Shown here piece after piece: positions 21,674-30,158 of a stretch of 64,000 nt of DNA. A program made the position numbers and the translations under genes. Numbering within the stretch: the first letter of the stretch is position 1; the number at the start of each line of letters is the position of its first letter. Below the pieces are notes generated by a model. The model had not been told where the DNA came from, did no database searches, and saw only the letters and a list, made by a program, of their open reading frames with translations. The stretch comes from Choristoneura fumiferana (lineage: Eukaryota; Arthropoda; Insecta; Lepidoptera; Tortricidae), in the NCBI RefSeq assembly GCF_025370935.1, contig NC_133492.1:16121568-16185567 (forward strand). Direction: 5' to 3'.

Positions 21674-23553
21674 TTTTGAATTTGTTGAAAACGCGATAAC
21701 CGATTAAAATTTGTTTCTTCAAATGGATATTCTGGCAATGATACAAGAGGTTGACCGATTAAAAAATGACCGGGTGTTAGAATTTCCAAATCAGCTGGGT
21801 CCGAACTCTGAGGACAAAGCGGCCTGGAATTCATGACAGCCTCTACTTTGGTGAAGAATGTACTCAGCTCCTCAAAGGTGAGTCGTCTTTCCCCGAGTAC
21901 ACGATGCATATGGGTCTTTGCTGACTTAACGGCCGCTTCAAATAATCCTCCCATGTTAGGGCTGCTGGGAGGGTTAAACAACCAGGTTATATTACTTTGC
22001 GACGATTGACGTTCTATTTCAGAATGATTATCCCTTAAAAATATGTACAACTCCTTCAAATACTTGTTTGTCCCAACAAAGTTAGTTCCGCAATCAGAGC
22101 GAATCAAGGATGGAAGACCTCTTCGAGAGACAAATCTAGATAAAGTTGCCACAAATCCTTCTACTGAAAGTTCCGAAACTACCTCTAAATGTACCGCCTT
22201 TGTAGCCAAACACACGAAAATACACAAATAGCATTTTTGAATCCGAGCACCTCTCAAAACACTGCTTTTAATGAGAATGGGTCCCGCAAAATCTGTCCCA
22301 ACTCCTTCAAAAGCACGTGAAGATCGAACACGGTCAGCTGGCAAGTCAGCCATAAATGGTTGATGTTGCCGTGGATTAGCTTTAAAACATGTCACACATT
22401 TAAATGTTACGCTCTTAGTTAAATATCGCATGTTTAATATCCAGTAATTACGAGACAAAATTGCTGCCAGCGTATTGGCTCCTACATGACAGAATATTCT
22501 ATGGTAATGTTCAACCAATAATACTGTAAACTTATTTTTAGCGGGAAGCAGAATGGGATGGCGCGCCGTATAGGGCAAATCCGAATGACATAAACGCCCA
22601 CCTACGCGAATCAATCCGTTGTCTAAAAATAAGTTCAGTTTTTTTAAGGAATCTCGAATAGGTTTTCCTGCGGTTAAATCTGCAATATAGTTATCAAAAT
22701 GTATTCTTTGAACCATACTTATTAAATTAATAACAACCATACGACGTTCCAAGACAGGATTTTTGTTGACATTAGTCCGCTTTCGACAAGCATTTATAAA
22801 ACGGTAAACATAAATCGTTACGTTTATTAGTTTTACGAATGAACTGTAACGACTTAATAAATCAAATCCTTTTTCGGAAATCGTAACATTGATGGATTTT
22901 GACCGTATTCCCGGTAATACAGTAGATATTTCCGTTTTTTTATCATGAGGCCACAATTCACGAGCCTGGCGTAACCACTCTGGGCCCCACCAAAGTTGAT
23001 GCTCCAGTAGCTGAGCTGCAGAACATCCTCGTGAAGCTACATCTGCACAATTTAAATCCCCTGGCACGTGTCTCCAAACCATAGGCAATTTTTTATCTTT
23101 AATTTGTGATACTCTATTGCCTTGAAAAACTTCCAATTTATGAGGAGGAACGTGCAACCAAGCTAAAACGATAGTGCTGTCACACCATCCAATAACGTCC
23201 GAAAATACAAATGATAACTCGCTCAAATATCTGTACACATGTGATAACAAGTTAACAAGCAAGACAGCACCATTTAACTCCAGTTGCGGTATAGTCAACT
23301 TAGTTTTAAGTGGAGCAACACGAGATTTAGCTGTAACCAAGCGAACCATAACTCCTCCATCATCATTTTCCGATCGTAAATATACCGCAGCTGCATATCC
23401 GCAGGACGACCCATCACAAAAACCATGTAAAGAGAACATTTTTTCATTATTAGATTTTAAGCAACGTGGTATCGAAACGTTCTTTAAATTCGGCAAATCT
23501 GAAATTATGGCCTTCCATTTCGTAACTAAATTTTGGGTGCAGGTGTGTCCCAT
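21568..23553 (-). CDS. BEL/Pao pol, RNase H and integrase part
   Basis: A 661-codon frame continuing pol after the frameshift; the ATG is incidental. The RNase H-like domain has acidic residues in FCDGSS, IPQLELNG, CDSTIV and LNCADVASRG (about residues 45-175). The integrase has an HHCC finger (HYHRIFCHVG, then CVTCF) and a DDE core: Asp in GVGTDFAG, Asp in RSDCGTNF, Glu in GGLFEAAVK. All catalytic positions appear present. The final about 35 residues are out of frame because of an indel near 21680. Confidence 0.93.
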   Translation of the reverse strand: MGHTCTQNLVTKWKAIISDLPNLKNVSIPRCLKSNNEKMFSLHGFCDGSSCGYAAAVYLRSENDDGGVMVRLVTAKSRVAPLKTKLTIPQLELNGAVLLVNLLSHVYRYLSELSFVFSDVIGWCDSTIVLAWLHVPPHKLEVFQGNRVSQIKDKKLPMVWRHVPGDLNCADVASRGCSAAQLLEHQLWWGPEWLRQARELWPHDKKTEISTVLPGIRSKSINVTISEKGFDLLSRYSSFVKLINVTIYVYRFINACRKRTNVNKNPVLERRMVVINLISMVQRIHFDNYIADLTAGKPIRDSLKKLNLFLDNGLIRVGGRLCHSDLPYTARHPILLPAKNKFTVLLVEHYHRIFCHVGANTLAAILSRNYWILNMRYLTKSVTFKCVTCFKANPRQHQPFMADLPADRVRSSRAFEGVGTDFAGPILIKSSVLRGARIQKCYLCIFVCLATKAVHLEVVSELSVEGFVATLSRFVSRRGLPSLIRSDCGTNFVGTNKYLKELYIFLRDNHSEIERQSSQSNITWLFNPPSSPNMGGLFEAAVKSAKTHMHRVLGERRLTFEELSTFFTKVEAVMNSRPLCPQSSDPADLEILTPGHFLIGQPLVSLPEYPFEETNFNRLSRFQQIQKCLNIFGLVGEMNTCIRYNNVLNGLHVCLLLKSTI

Positions 23554-25178
23554 TCAACATGTTTAGCTCCGTCACTCAATAATTCCTGTAAAAGTAATTT
23601 AATCCGAAACACCACAGCACAAATCCATCCCATTGGATCAAATAATTTCGCCAAAGACGACAAAATGCTACGTCGAGTGACTTTTGATTGTTCAGACGGT
23701 AAGTTAATCCTGTAAGTGAAACTATCTGTTGAAGGGTTCCATTGGATGCCTAGCACCTTGATAAAAGTAGAATCCGTATCATCGTCAAAAGAACGAGGAG
23801 TTTCGCAATGATCTTTTGGAAAGTCAGATATCAAGCAAGGTTCATTTGATGCCCATTTTCTTAATTCGTAACCAGCAGTTTTCATAAGCTGTATCAGCTC
23901 ATTCATGATCTCTCGAGTTTCTTGAATAGAATCTGCACCTCCATTAATATCATCAACATATGAATTTGCTAACAAAATCTTTGCCGCTCTTGGATATCGT
24001 TCCTGCTCATCAACTGCCAACTGATGAAGACTACGAATTGCCACATAGGGACTTGATTTTAACCCATACGTATTTGTAGTCAGTTCAAAAATACGAATCG
24101 GTTCCGAGCGATTCCATCTCCAAAGAATCAATTGATATTTTCGATCCTCGGGGTGGATCCAAGTCATCCTAAACATCATTTTCACGTCAGTTGTAAACAC
24201 AAACAGTGGAACCCGAAAATTTAAAATAATTTTAGTTATATCATTTTGTAGTTTCTCTCCAGAAAATAAACAATCGTTCAAGCTAACCCCACTAGTTGTT
24301 TTTACACTGCCGTCAAAAACTACACGTATCTTTTCAGTATCGCCCGAATTTTTGAATACTCCATGATGCGCAAGAATGTAATGTTCTTGGCCCGAGTCAA
24401 TATCAAACTGCGAGGGCTGCATGTGCCCGAGGTTCATATACTCACGCATAAATTCAACATACTTTTCTTTAAATTTAGGCTGAGTACTCATACGCCTTTC
24501 TAAACACATTAACCGACGAACAGCAATTTGCTTAGAATCACCTATAGTCGCGTGACCAGGAACTAAAGGTAACCGAACCATATATTTACCGTCCGAACCG
24601 CGAGTCACCGATTTAACAAACAATTGTTCACAGATCACATCCATTGGATCTTTTATCGAACCCATAGATGGTGGTTCCTCCGCCTTCCAAAATCGTTCGA
24701 CCGCTTCTACTAAAGAAACACCCGAAAAATAATCTACACTACGAGGTAACGTACCGCTTTCATCACCACGTATTGGCCCAAAGAGAGCAAAATCAAATAT
24801 AGTATCAATAGCGTAAGGACCGCCGGGCCGCAAAGTCACCTTGTTACCTTCAATAATTTCACCGAGAATATCACAACCGAATATAATGTCCACCCTGGAC
24901 ATATGACCGAAACCGCTATCCGAAATACCTACCATGCTAGAAATACCGAGCCGAGCCGCAACATACGTGGTAGGTAATTTTAAAACAACCGCGTTTACCG
25001 ACATAAAAGTATTCACATTACGTTCCGACCGAAAATTAATTGTGACAATATGGTTGCCACCTTTTGATTGAGTACCACCTATACCTGTCAACGGTGTCAC
25101 AGAGTAATGTTTCTTCAGCCCCAACAGATTAACAAAATCACTCCGAACAACTGAGACTTGTGAACCTAAATCTAACAA
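23526..25178 (-). CDS. BEL/Pao pol, protease and reverse transcriptase part
   Basis: A 550-codon frame. The N-terminus holds an aspartic protease active-site segment reading Asp-Leu-Gly-Ser, where D-S/T-G is usual, so the key Ser/Thr position is Leu. The reverse transcriptase fills roughly residues 200-450; its catalytic motif YVDD (in NSYVDDINGG) is intact, preceded by FTTDVKMMFRM and LTTNTYGLKSSP blocks. The C-terminus enters the connection to RNase H and stops at a one-base frameshift in a short A run near 23535. Function in the family: polyprotein cleavage and copying of element RNA to DNA. Confidence 0.93.
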   Translation of the reverse strand: MLDLGSQVSVVRSDFVNLLGLKKHYSVTPLTGIGGTQSKGGNHIVTINFRSERNVNTFMSVNAVVLKLPTTYVAARLGISSMVGISDSGFGHMSRVDIIFGCDILGEIIEGNKVTLRPGGPYAIDTIFDFALFGPIRGDESGTLPRSVDYFSGVSLVEAVERFWKAEEPPSMGSIKDPMDVICEQLFVKSVTRGSDGKYMVRLPLVPGHATIGDSKQIAVRRLMCLERRMSTQPKFKEKYVEFMREYMNLGHMQPSQFDIDSGQEHYILAHHGVFKNSGDTEKIRVVFDGSVKTTSGVSLNDCLFSGEKLQNDITKIILNFRVPLFVFTTDVKMMFRMTWIHPEDRKYQLILWRWNRSEPIRIFELTTNTYGLKSSPYVAIRSLHQLAVDEQERYPRAAKILLANSYVDDINGGADSIQETREIMNELIQLMKTAGYELRKWASNEPCLISDFPKDHCETPRSFDDDTDSTFIKVLGIQWNPSTDSFTYRINLPSEQSKVTRRSILSSLAKLFDPMGWICAVVFRIKLLLQELLSDGAKHVEWDTPAPKI

Positions 25179-25285
25179 AGCCCGTGCTTTAACAAGTTCA
25201 CCACATGCTGAAACAATATTTACAATTACTGTAGGTAAAATAACATCTTCTGCTAATACCGGATCCGTTGAAACACTACTTGTGA

Positions 25286-25834
25286 CTAGTTGCTATTCAG
25301 AGTTATCGCAAGTTGGTGCGGGTAATTCGCGCACAGAGCACGCGCACTGGCACTGCGCAGCGGGGCCCGCCGCCGCCGCCGCCGCCGCGGCACCTGCGCC
25401 GCGCCGCTCAGCACCGCGCAGTTGCCGGCGCGCACGCCCCCGCACTGTGTGCGCCGCAGTGGTTGCTCTTGTGGCTCATGAGACTGAATCACATTCCGTT
25501 GCGGATTCATGTCGATGGAACAAATTAAATAATTATGTCCAACATTACCGCAACGTGCACACGGGATAAATTGCTTGCACATTACCGCTGAGTGATTACC
25601 GAAACATCTGAAACACAGATTGTTATTTCGCACCCAAGACTTTCGGTCAGTAGGAGAGCCTTTTTTAAATTTAAAACAATCTTGCAATGAATGATTCATT
25701 GAACAGAATGCGCACCGTTTTTCTGCGAATCGATTATTATTGTCACTAATATTATATGTATTCAATAGTTTCGTCATTGAATCAAATGAATTGGCTGTGT
25801 CAATAAAATGACATTCGTTTTGCAAGAAAACCAC
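25286..25834 (-). CDS. BEL/Pao gag C-terminal part with three zinc knuckles
   Basis: A 182-codon frame with three CCHC-type knuckles: CAFCSMNHSLQDC, CFRCFGNHSAVMC and CARCGNVGHNYLIC. BEL/Pao gag proteins commonly carry three such nucleic-acid-binding motifs. After the knuckles the frame runs into a GC-rich, arginine-rich linker (25360-25445) that looks unlike the rest. The initiation shown is nominal because the frame is continuous with upstream gag after a one-base shift. Confidence 0.8.
   Translation of the reverse strand: MVFLQNECHFIDTANSFDSMTKLLNTYNISDNNNRFAEKRCAFCSMNHSLQDCFKFKKGSPTDRKSWVRNNNLCFRCFGNHSAVMCKQFIPCARCGNVGHNYLICSIDMNPQRNVIQSHEPQEQPLRRTQCGGVRAGNCAVLSGAAQVPRRRRRRRAPLRSASARALCANYPHQLAITLNSN
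25360..25445. repeat. GC-rich patch with a short (CCG)n run inside the retrotransposon
   Basis: About 85 bases of mostly G and C, including six or seven consecutive CCG units around 25369-25388, in otherwise AT-rich DNA. It lies between the zinc knuckles and the protease. A similar GC-rich patch stands at about 26310-26370 near the N gap. Confidence 0.8.
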
Positions 25835-26040
25835 TAGTTCATCAAATCTTGGTAAATTTCTTTCAGTCCACCGTATGTTTGCTCAAAACGCGTTTTTAAC
25901 TCCAACGGCAACTTTGTTAATGCAATATGCAGTAAAAGATAACTCCATTCATCAACTGGTAATCCAAAACTTTTCAATGCCTGAGTGGATCGAGCAAAGG
26001 ATTCAAATATGTTAGTTCTTAATGCGTTATGATTCCTCAA
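25834..26040 (-). pseudogene. BEL/Pao gag, middle part
   Basis: A 68-codon open stretch continuing gag: LRTNIFESFARSTQALKSF, a Pro-Val-Asp-Glu-Trp motif, then LPLELKTRFEQ. It ends at a stop caused by a frameshift around 25840; the next frame continues directly into the zinc-knuckle part. It is a fragment of a structural polyprotein, not an independent gene. Confidence 0.75.
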
Positions 26041-26330
26041 TGGTGTAGATTCAAAATACGCGAAATGTGGCGATCGGACAACAAACGCTTATTATGATAA
26101 CGCGAGGTAAGAATTTCGAGTGCCGTGGCAAGAGATAAAGCCGTCATAGGTAAGTGCTGAATCAACGACCTCGGTTCATTTTGTACATGAGAAATTAAGT
26201 AATGGAATTTCTCTGTGTCAGATATATCTTCCTTGATAACACTAACGAGGAATATAAGCTATAAAAGCTGACCCACTGAAAGATATCACCGTCAAACTGA
26301 GGTAAATTAATCTGAGGCAGGCGCGAGCAG
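26041..26330 (-). pseudogene. BEL/Pao gag, N-proximal part (frame-broken)
   Basis: Minus-strand translation gives a Pao-like gag block near 26320-26250 (Leu-Pro-x-Ile-Asn-Leu-Pro then Phe-Asp-Gly-Asp), followed in another frame by EKFHYLISHV and LTSRYHNKRLL motifs. These belong to the retrotransposon capsid region. A one-base shift near 26045 separates it from the next gag piece. The start lies in or beyond the N gap. Confidence 0.75.
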
Positions 26331-26443
26331 GCGCCGCCGCCTCTTGTGCGCCGCCGTGGCCGCCGCGCTTGCTACTAATATCCACAGAAATCGGCCAGCT
26401 CAGCTGATTTGGCATCACACTCGTTATATGGTAAAGTAGCTTC

Positions 26444-26543
26444 NNNNNNNNNNNNNNNNNNNNNNNNNNNNNNNNNNNNNNNNNNNNNNNNNNNNNNNNN
26501 NNNNNNNNNNNNNNNNNNNNNNNNNNNNNNNNNNNNNNNNNNN
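26444..26543. other. Assembly gap (100 Ns)
   Basis: Exactly 100 Ns, the conventional size for a gap of unknown length. It separates the 5' gag side of the BEL/Pao element from a MITE and probably hides the element's 5' end. Confidence 0.98.
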
Positions 26544-26650
26544 GGGGCTGTTTCACCATCCATTGATTAGCGTTAACCGACGGTTAAATGTGATGCCGTC
26601 TCCGTCTATTCGACCAAAACAATTAAATCAATGGATGGTAAAACAGACCC
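26544..26650. mobile_element. GGGGCTGTTTCACC MITE, copy 1 (left edge at the gap)
   Basis: Begins GGGGCTGTTTCACCATCC directly after the Ns and ends in the inverted form ...GGATGGTAAAACAGACCC. Followed by TTA. Same family as 26777-26917; probably PIF/Harbinger-type given the 3-bp TAA target of the sister copy. Confidence 0.8.
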
Positions 26651-26776
26651 TTAGGGTGCAAATAAATTGGTACCCCCGGCCATTAATAAAAGTAACACAT
26701 ACGGGCCGCTATGGCTTTTTACAGAAGCTGCAGACAACTTTTTTGAGAAGGAGTTGACCCTTGTGTTTAACACTAA

Positions 26777-26917
26777 GGGGCTGTTTCACCATCCATTGAT
26801 TAGTGTTAACTGACGGTTAAATCTGATGCCCTCTCTATTTGTTTTGTTCGAAAAGACGGAGACGGCATCACATTTAACCATCACTTAACACTAATCAAGG
26901 GATGGTGAAACAGCCCC
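26777..26917. mobile_element. GGGGCTGTTTCACC MITE, copy 2, flanked by TAA
   Basis: 141-bp palindromic element with terminal inverted repeats GGGGCTGTTTCACCATCC and GGATGGTGAAACAGCCCC, and inner inverted blocks (GGTTAAATCTGATGCC against GGCATCACATTTAACC). TAA lies on both sides (26774-26776 and 26918-26920), as expected for a 3-bp target duplication of PIF/Harbinger MITEs. No coding capacity. Confidence 0.88.
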
Positions 26918-26923
26918 TAAGGT

Positions 26924-27035
26924 CCCTTGGAGTGGCAAGCGTCCGGGTCCCGGCACACCCTTGTTTGGCAGGCGACCGTCTCCCGGCACGCTGTCAAAAA
27001 CCCTTGAGTGGCAAGCGACCGGCTCCCGGTCGTTG
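26924..27035 (+). repeat. Three degenerate tandem units, GC-rich
   Basis: Three imperfect units of about 35-40 bp, each built on CCCTTG..TGGCAAGCG followed by ACCGGCTCCCGG-like sequence (variants GTCCGGGTCCCGG, GACCGTCTCCCGG, GACCGGCTCCCGG). They lie directly after MITE copy 2 and upstream of the LTR-like segment. Confidence 0.7.
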
Positions 27036-27330
27036 GCGGGTGACGTATTTCACTAACAAATATAAACTGGTAGACCTATATCTCGCTTGCTTATTCTTGC
27101 AGAATGCGTTCATAAATAGACAAGGATGGCATTTATTAACGGCCGCGGCAACATTACGGAAGAAATTTCGTTCTTATCGTTTACTCAAGTTTCACTGTGT
27201 GGCCGCTGCCGTGCGCTGGTATTTTTGGAAACCTCGTATTATACTATTATTTGATATTGAAAGACTATAAAAGGGCTTTGTTTCGTAAATAAATTAATAT
27301 TTTACGAAATAAATCAGTGTTTCCTACAGG
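27036..27330 (+). promoter_or_regulatory. LTR-like or promoter-like segment with TATA box and AATAAA signals
   Basis: TATAAAAGGGC at 27266-27276 is followed within 65 bp by two AAATAAAT signals and then GTGTTTCCTACAG. TATA box, short transcribed stretch and poly(A) signal in this compact order is how many insect LTRs look. No second copy was found in the window, so a solo LTR is only a guess. An open frame crosses the region on the plus strand but has no recognisable domain. Confidence 0.35.
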
Positions 27331-28206
27331 TAATTGTTTTTATTTTGTAATTATAGTTATTTAATACATGACTGAGAAAAATTTGGTTATCAGATATTTG
27401 ATAATGAATAATAAAGTTCACAGAAATTGAAGGTCATTCATTGTTATTTAATTAGATATGCCATTTTATGCTAAACTATAACTGTAAGGCTTATCTATAA
27501 AATTAAAGTAGTTTTTTTTTGGTGATATTTTTAATAAAATTCGCGAATTCGCGAAATTAATTCGTAGGTGTCACTGCAGTCAAGAAAGATTTTTTCAAAA
27601 TGGCCGCGCCGCTTGACAGTAAATTTTAAATATGGCGCTGCCATTCCACAGGATAATAAAATGTATTATTTTTTATGTCAAATCAAAGACAGAAATTTAA
27701 AACGTTGCACAAATTTTTACTTGTGGTTAAGTATGTTGGAAAAAATTGTTTATGTATTTTTCATAGTTGCTTTAAATATTCTGAATCAGCGACAATACTT
27801 TAGAATTTTGATACCGGACGAGCTGTTTTATCCGAATTTTACAGCTTTATGGGAAATGAATTTAGAATTACGGCGGATATTATTACATTTTAAAAGCAGT
27901 TAAAAAAATTGGCTGTTCGAATGATGAAACTACTTTAAAAAAATATACCTAGGTATGTAATAATTCAGTTTTTGAAAAAAAAACGAAGCATTTGTTTCAT
28001 AAAATTTAAAATATAATAAAATATTTTGTTCGCATAAAAATTGTACCTACGCAAAACTTTTCTAAAGTTCAGAACATTTACAAAAATACAGAACGTAATT
28101 ATTGCCTAATGCATTGCCTCGCTGAAAACACATTAATGTCATGTAAAAACTTCGTATAATACATTCAAATATAATAAAACTAATTACAGTAATATTTAAT
28201 ACTTAC
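27331..28206. other. AT-rich stretch without recognised repeats
   Basis: Apart from the small ORF at 27661-27903, nothing was recognised. Confidence 0.5.
27661..27903 (+). CDS. Unrecognised small ORF (80 codons)
   Basis: ATG at 27661 to TAA. The product starts MYYFLCQIKDRNLKRC and contains a hydrophobic stretch (IVYVFFIVALNIL) that could be one membrane segment. Base composition matches the AT-rich surroundings and I see no family. Upstream at 27596-27640 lie two ATGGC(C/G) motifs in 'caaaatggccgcgccgc', similar to a YY1-type core. It could easily be chance. Confidence 0.15.
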   Translation: MYYFLCQIKDRNLKRCTNFYLWLSMLEKIVYVFFIVALNILNQRQYFRILIPDELFYPNFTALWEMNLELRRILLHFKSS

Positions 28207-28500
28207 TTTAATCGTCCCCAAATATCGTAGCTAAAGTTCGTTTGCGCTTAACCCAACTCAAAACACACTGGCAATCACAAACAATCGAAAGCAACTTTAA
28301 AAAACACCACAGTAATTTTGAAAAACGTTCATCGTTCGTTCGAAAGCGCACCTTCCAAATTCAAAAGTATTCCACAGACTAGGTAGAGTTGAGACGTCAA
28401 TCGCGCCAAGCGTCCAGGGAGCAACTGGCTGAAACGCTTCGGTGGCTGAAAGGAAACTTTTAGCCCGTATGCAACAAGTCCTATACAACGCTCGCCGAAC
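28207..28500 (-). promoter_or_regulatory. Candidate noncoding first exon with a consensus splice donor
   Basis: On the minus strand a less AT-rich stretch, free of the repeats seen elsewhere, runs to AAA|GTAAGTATT (donor GT at 28206-28205). It has no long coding frame. The texture (TCGTTCG, GTGTGTTTTGAG, then a perfect donor) resembles a 5' UTR exon and promoter. No partner exon was identified downstream on the minus strand. Confidence 0.25.
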
Positions 28501-28977
28501 AAACTCTCAACTCTATTCCTTTATCTTACGGCACGTTTTTTCAATAATCCACAGCTTTGTCGGAAAATCACCTTGGCTTTAGCATAACGTGCACGCCCTT
28601 GCAACAGCCTTATTTATCTCTGCAATTTTCTAAGGGTAAAACTGTATTTTGCTAACTTTTGAGAGGATTAAAAGTAGATTTAAACTTTTATGTTAGCGTA
28701 ATTCGTACTGTTTAGTGTTTGTATGTTTTTTATGGTAAAAGTTGTGTGATCAGAGTAAAAGCTTTTTTTGTTAAAACTATCTGGTTTATCGGGTTTATTC
28801 TTTGAATTACTGGGCTAACTTTGGCATTAAGTGGCTTAACCCACGTACTCAAGTAGAGGCTTATTAAGAAAATAATACCAACAAATCCTTCATATACTCG
28901 TAGATTAGTGACGTACAACTTGTCTTCTCGTTGTTTTAAGTTTTCATTATTTTGAATATTTAAATCCATGCTAATAT

Positions 28978-29195
28978 TTATACATGCGAAAGTGCGTGTG
29001 TTTGTGTGTTTGTATGTTTGTCCGTCTTTTTCGACATAAAGATAGTTTACGGGCCAGAGAGTGAGGGGTGCAGCAGCAGCAGGAGGCTGTAGCAGGACGA
29101 GGTGTAGGCTACTTTTTATCCCGGAAAAATGCAGTTCCCGAGGGAACAGCGCGCGATAAGCGAACTCCACGCGGGCGAAGCCGCGGGCAAGAGCT
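28978..29195 (+). repeat. 'gcgaagccgcgggcaaaagcta' repeat
   Basis: 'atgcgaaagtgcgtgtgttt', 'gtttgtccgtctttttcgac', 'agttcccgagggaacagcgc' and a final 'gaagccgcgggcaagagcta'. A (GCA)n insertion sits near 29070. Other copies: 44530-44735 and 60290-60525. Confidence 0.82.
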
Positions 29196-29577
29196 AGTAC
29201 GTCTATAATTCGGCTTGTTGTTAGCAAAGCACATTTTGGGAGTCATAAAATTTGGCATGTTTGTTTTTAATGCAACGTCCACTGAAGCAACGTCAATGAA
29301 AATTGCGACGTAATTTTTGGGAATTCTCACAAGAATAATCTTTGTTTGTTACTTCTTCACGTAAGAGTGGAATCTAGACATCGAATGTGGAAGCTAGACT
29401 TCCGGAGCATTACATACGATACTTTATATCTCAATATTCCCATGGAATCGACATAGAATCTCGAAATCTCATCCGCTGTGATAGATGGAGTCACGAAATT
29501 TGACACAGTTATTTATAATGCAACGCCAATAAAGACCACGGTGTAATTTCCCATGGAATTTTGTGCGTATATAAGAT

Positions 29578-29690
29578 CCCAGCCTATATACGTCTCAGAA
29601 TGAGAGGGCTTGGGCCGTAGTTCCCATGCTGGCCCAATGCGGATTGGGAACTTCACACACACCATTGAATTGCTTCGCAGGTTTGTGCTC
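29578..29690 (-). repeat. SINE 3' half, minus strand
   Basis: 'tcccagcctatatacgtctc', 'agaatgagagggcttgggcc' and 'gcggattgggaacttcacac'; joined directly to the head of an oppositely oriented SINE. Confidence 0.85.
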
Positions 29691-29850
29691 GCGTGGTGGC
29701 CGAGTGGTTCCTATGCCTCTCAAGCAGAGGATCGTGGGTTCAAACCCCGGCTCGCACCGCTGATTTTTCGGAATCCTCATGTGCGAAATTACATTTGAAA
29801 TTTACCACGAGCTTTACGGTGAACGAAAAAATCGTGAGGAAATCCTATAA
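29691..29850 (+). repeat. tRNA-headed SINE, 5' half, well-preserved head
   Basis: 'gcgtggtggccgagtggttc' (A box) and 'ggttcaaaccccggctcgca' (B box) are intact; the body runs to 'gtgaggaaatcct'. Head to 3' half with 29578-29690 but inverted. It might still look like a tRNA to a scanner. Confidence 0.85.
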
Positions 29851-30009
29851 TTTCAATTAATTATCTGCTGTATCTAGGTATCTTTACGTAAGCGAAGCCG
29901 TGAACAACTAGTGTCAAAATAATTCGACTATGTCCAAGAAAATCGTAGTTATTTGCCCAATCTGAATAGGAGATCTAATTCCCAAAATTCAAACCGCATT
30001 TTATAGTAT

Positions 30010-30132
30010 CATTGTGTCTTAAGGCGGTAAACAGGAATTACGAACGAGAGTCTATTAGAAGCCCGAAAGTCGCAGACTGAGGGCTTAATGAGTCGATGTC
30101 GTAATTCTAGTACCGCCCGTGGACATACAATG
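30010..30132. mobile_element. Palindromic MITE with CATTGTGT / CAATG ends, copy 2
   Basis: CATTGTGTCTTAAGGCGGTA at the left, and TACCGCCCGTGGACATACAATG-type right end. Inner 'aattacgaacgagagtctat' pairs with 'gtcgtaattc', and 'aagcccgaa' with 'gggctt'. Shared sequence continues past the right end up to the N at 30158. Confidence 0.75.
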
Positions 30133-30157
30133 TTTTTCATCACATTTGCGAGTAAAA

Positions 30158-30158
30158 N
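30158..30158. other. Single ambiguous base (N) at the edge of the duplication
   Basis: One N in 'agtaaaantt', between the end of a hairpin-MITE-associated repeat and the first base of duplication copy 2. It may mark an assembly join. Confidence 0.9.

Larger units (their letters stand above)
21444..26330 (-). mobile_element. BEL/Pao LTR retrotransposon, internal region, frameshifted
   Basis: Read on the minus strand this is gag, protease, reverse transcriptase, RNase H and integrase, in the BEL/Pao order. The gag region starts near 26320 beside the N gap and pol ends with a stop at 21446-21444. The reading frame changes at about 26250, 26045, 25840, 23535, 21680 and 21478, with homology carrying on in another frame each time. 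The gap between the gag ORF end (25286) and the protease ORF start (25178) may hide another shift. No LTR pair could be identified: the 5' end is probably in the gap and the 3' LTR was not recognised. Either the copy is decaying or the assembly has unpolished indels; the latter is attractive because the domains themselves look little worn. Confidence 0.93.

Noticed and set aside
23174..23566. 130-codon plus-strand ORF
   Set aside because: Antisense shadow of the RNase H region of pol.
25282..25569. Plus-strand proline/alanine-rich ORF
   Set aside because: It lies antisense to the gag zinc-knuckle and linker region; the length comes from the GC-rich patch lacking stops.
26242..26563. ORFs spanning the N gap
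   Set aside because: They exist only because Ns are read as unknown residues.
26902..27270. 122-codon plus-strand ORF
   Set aside because: Starts inside a MITE end, runs through tandem repeats and ends near a TATA box; no similarity recognised.
29691..29770. Possible functional tRNA gene
   Set aside because: A and B boxes are present, but the sequence continues into the SINE body seen at many other sites and no tRNA cloverleaf with an acceptor stem is apparent.
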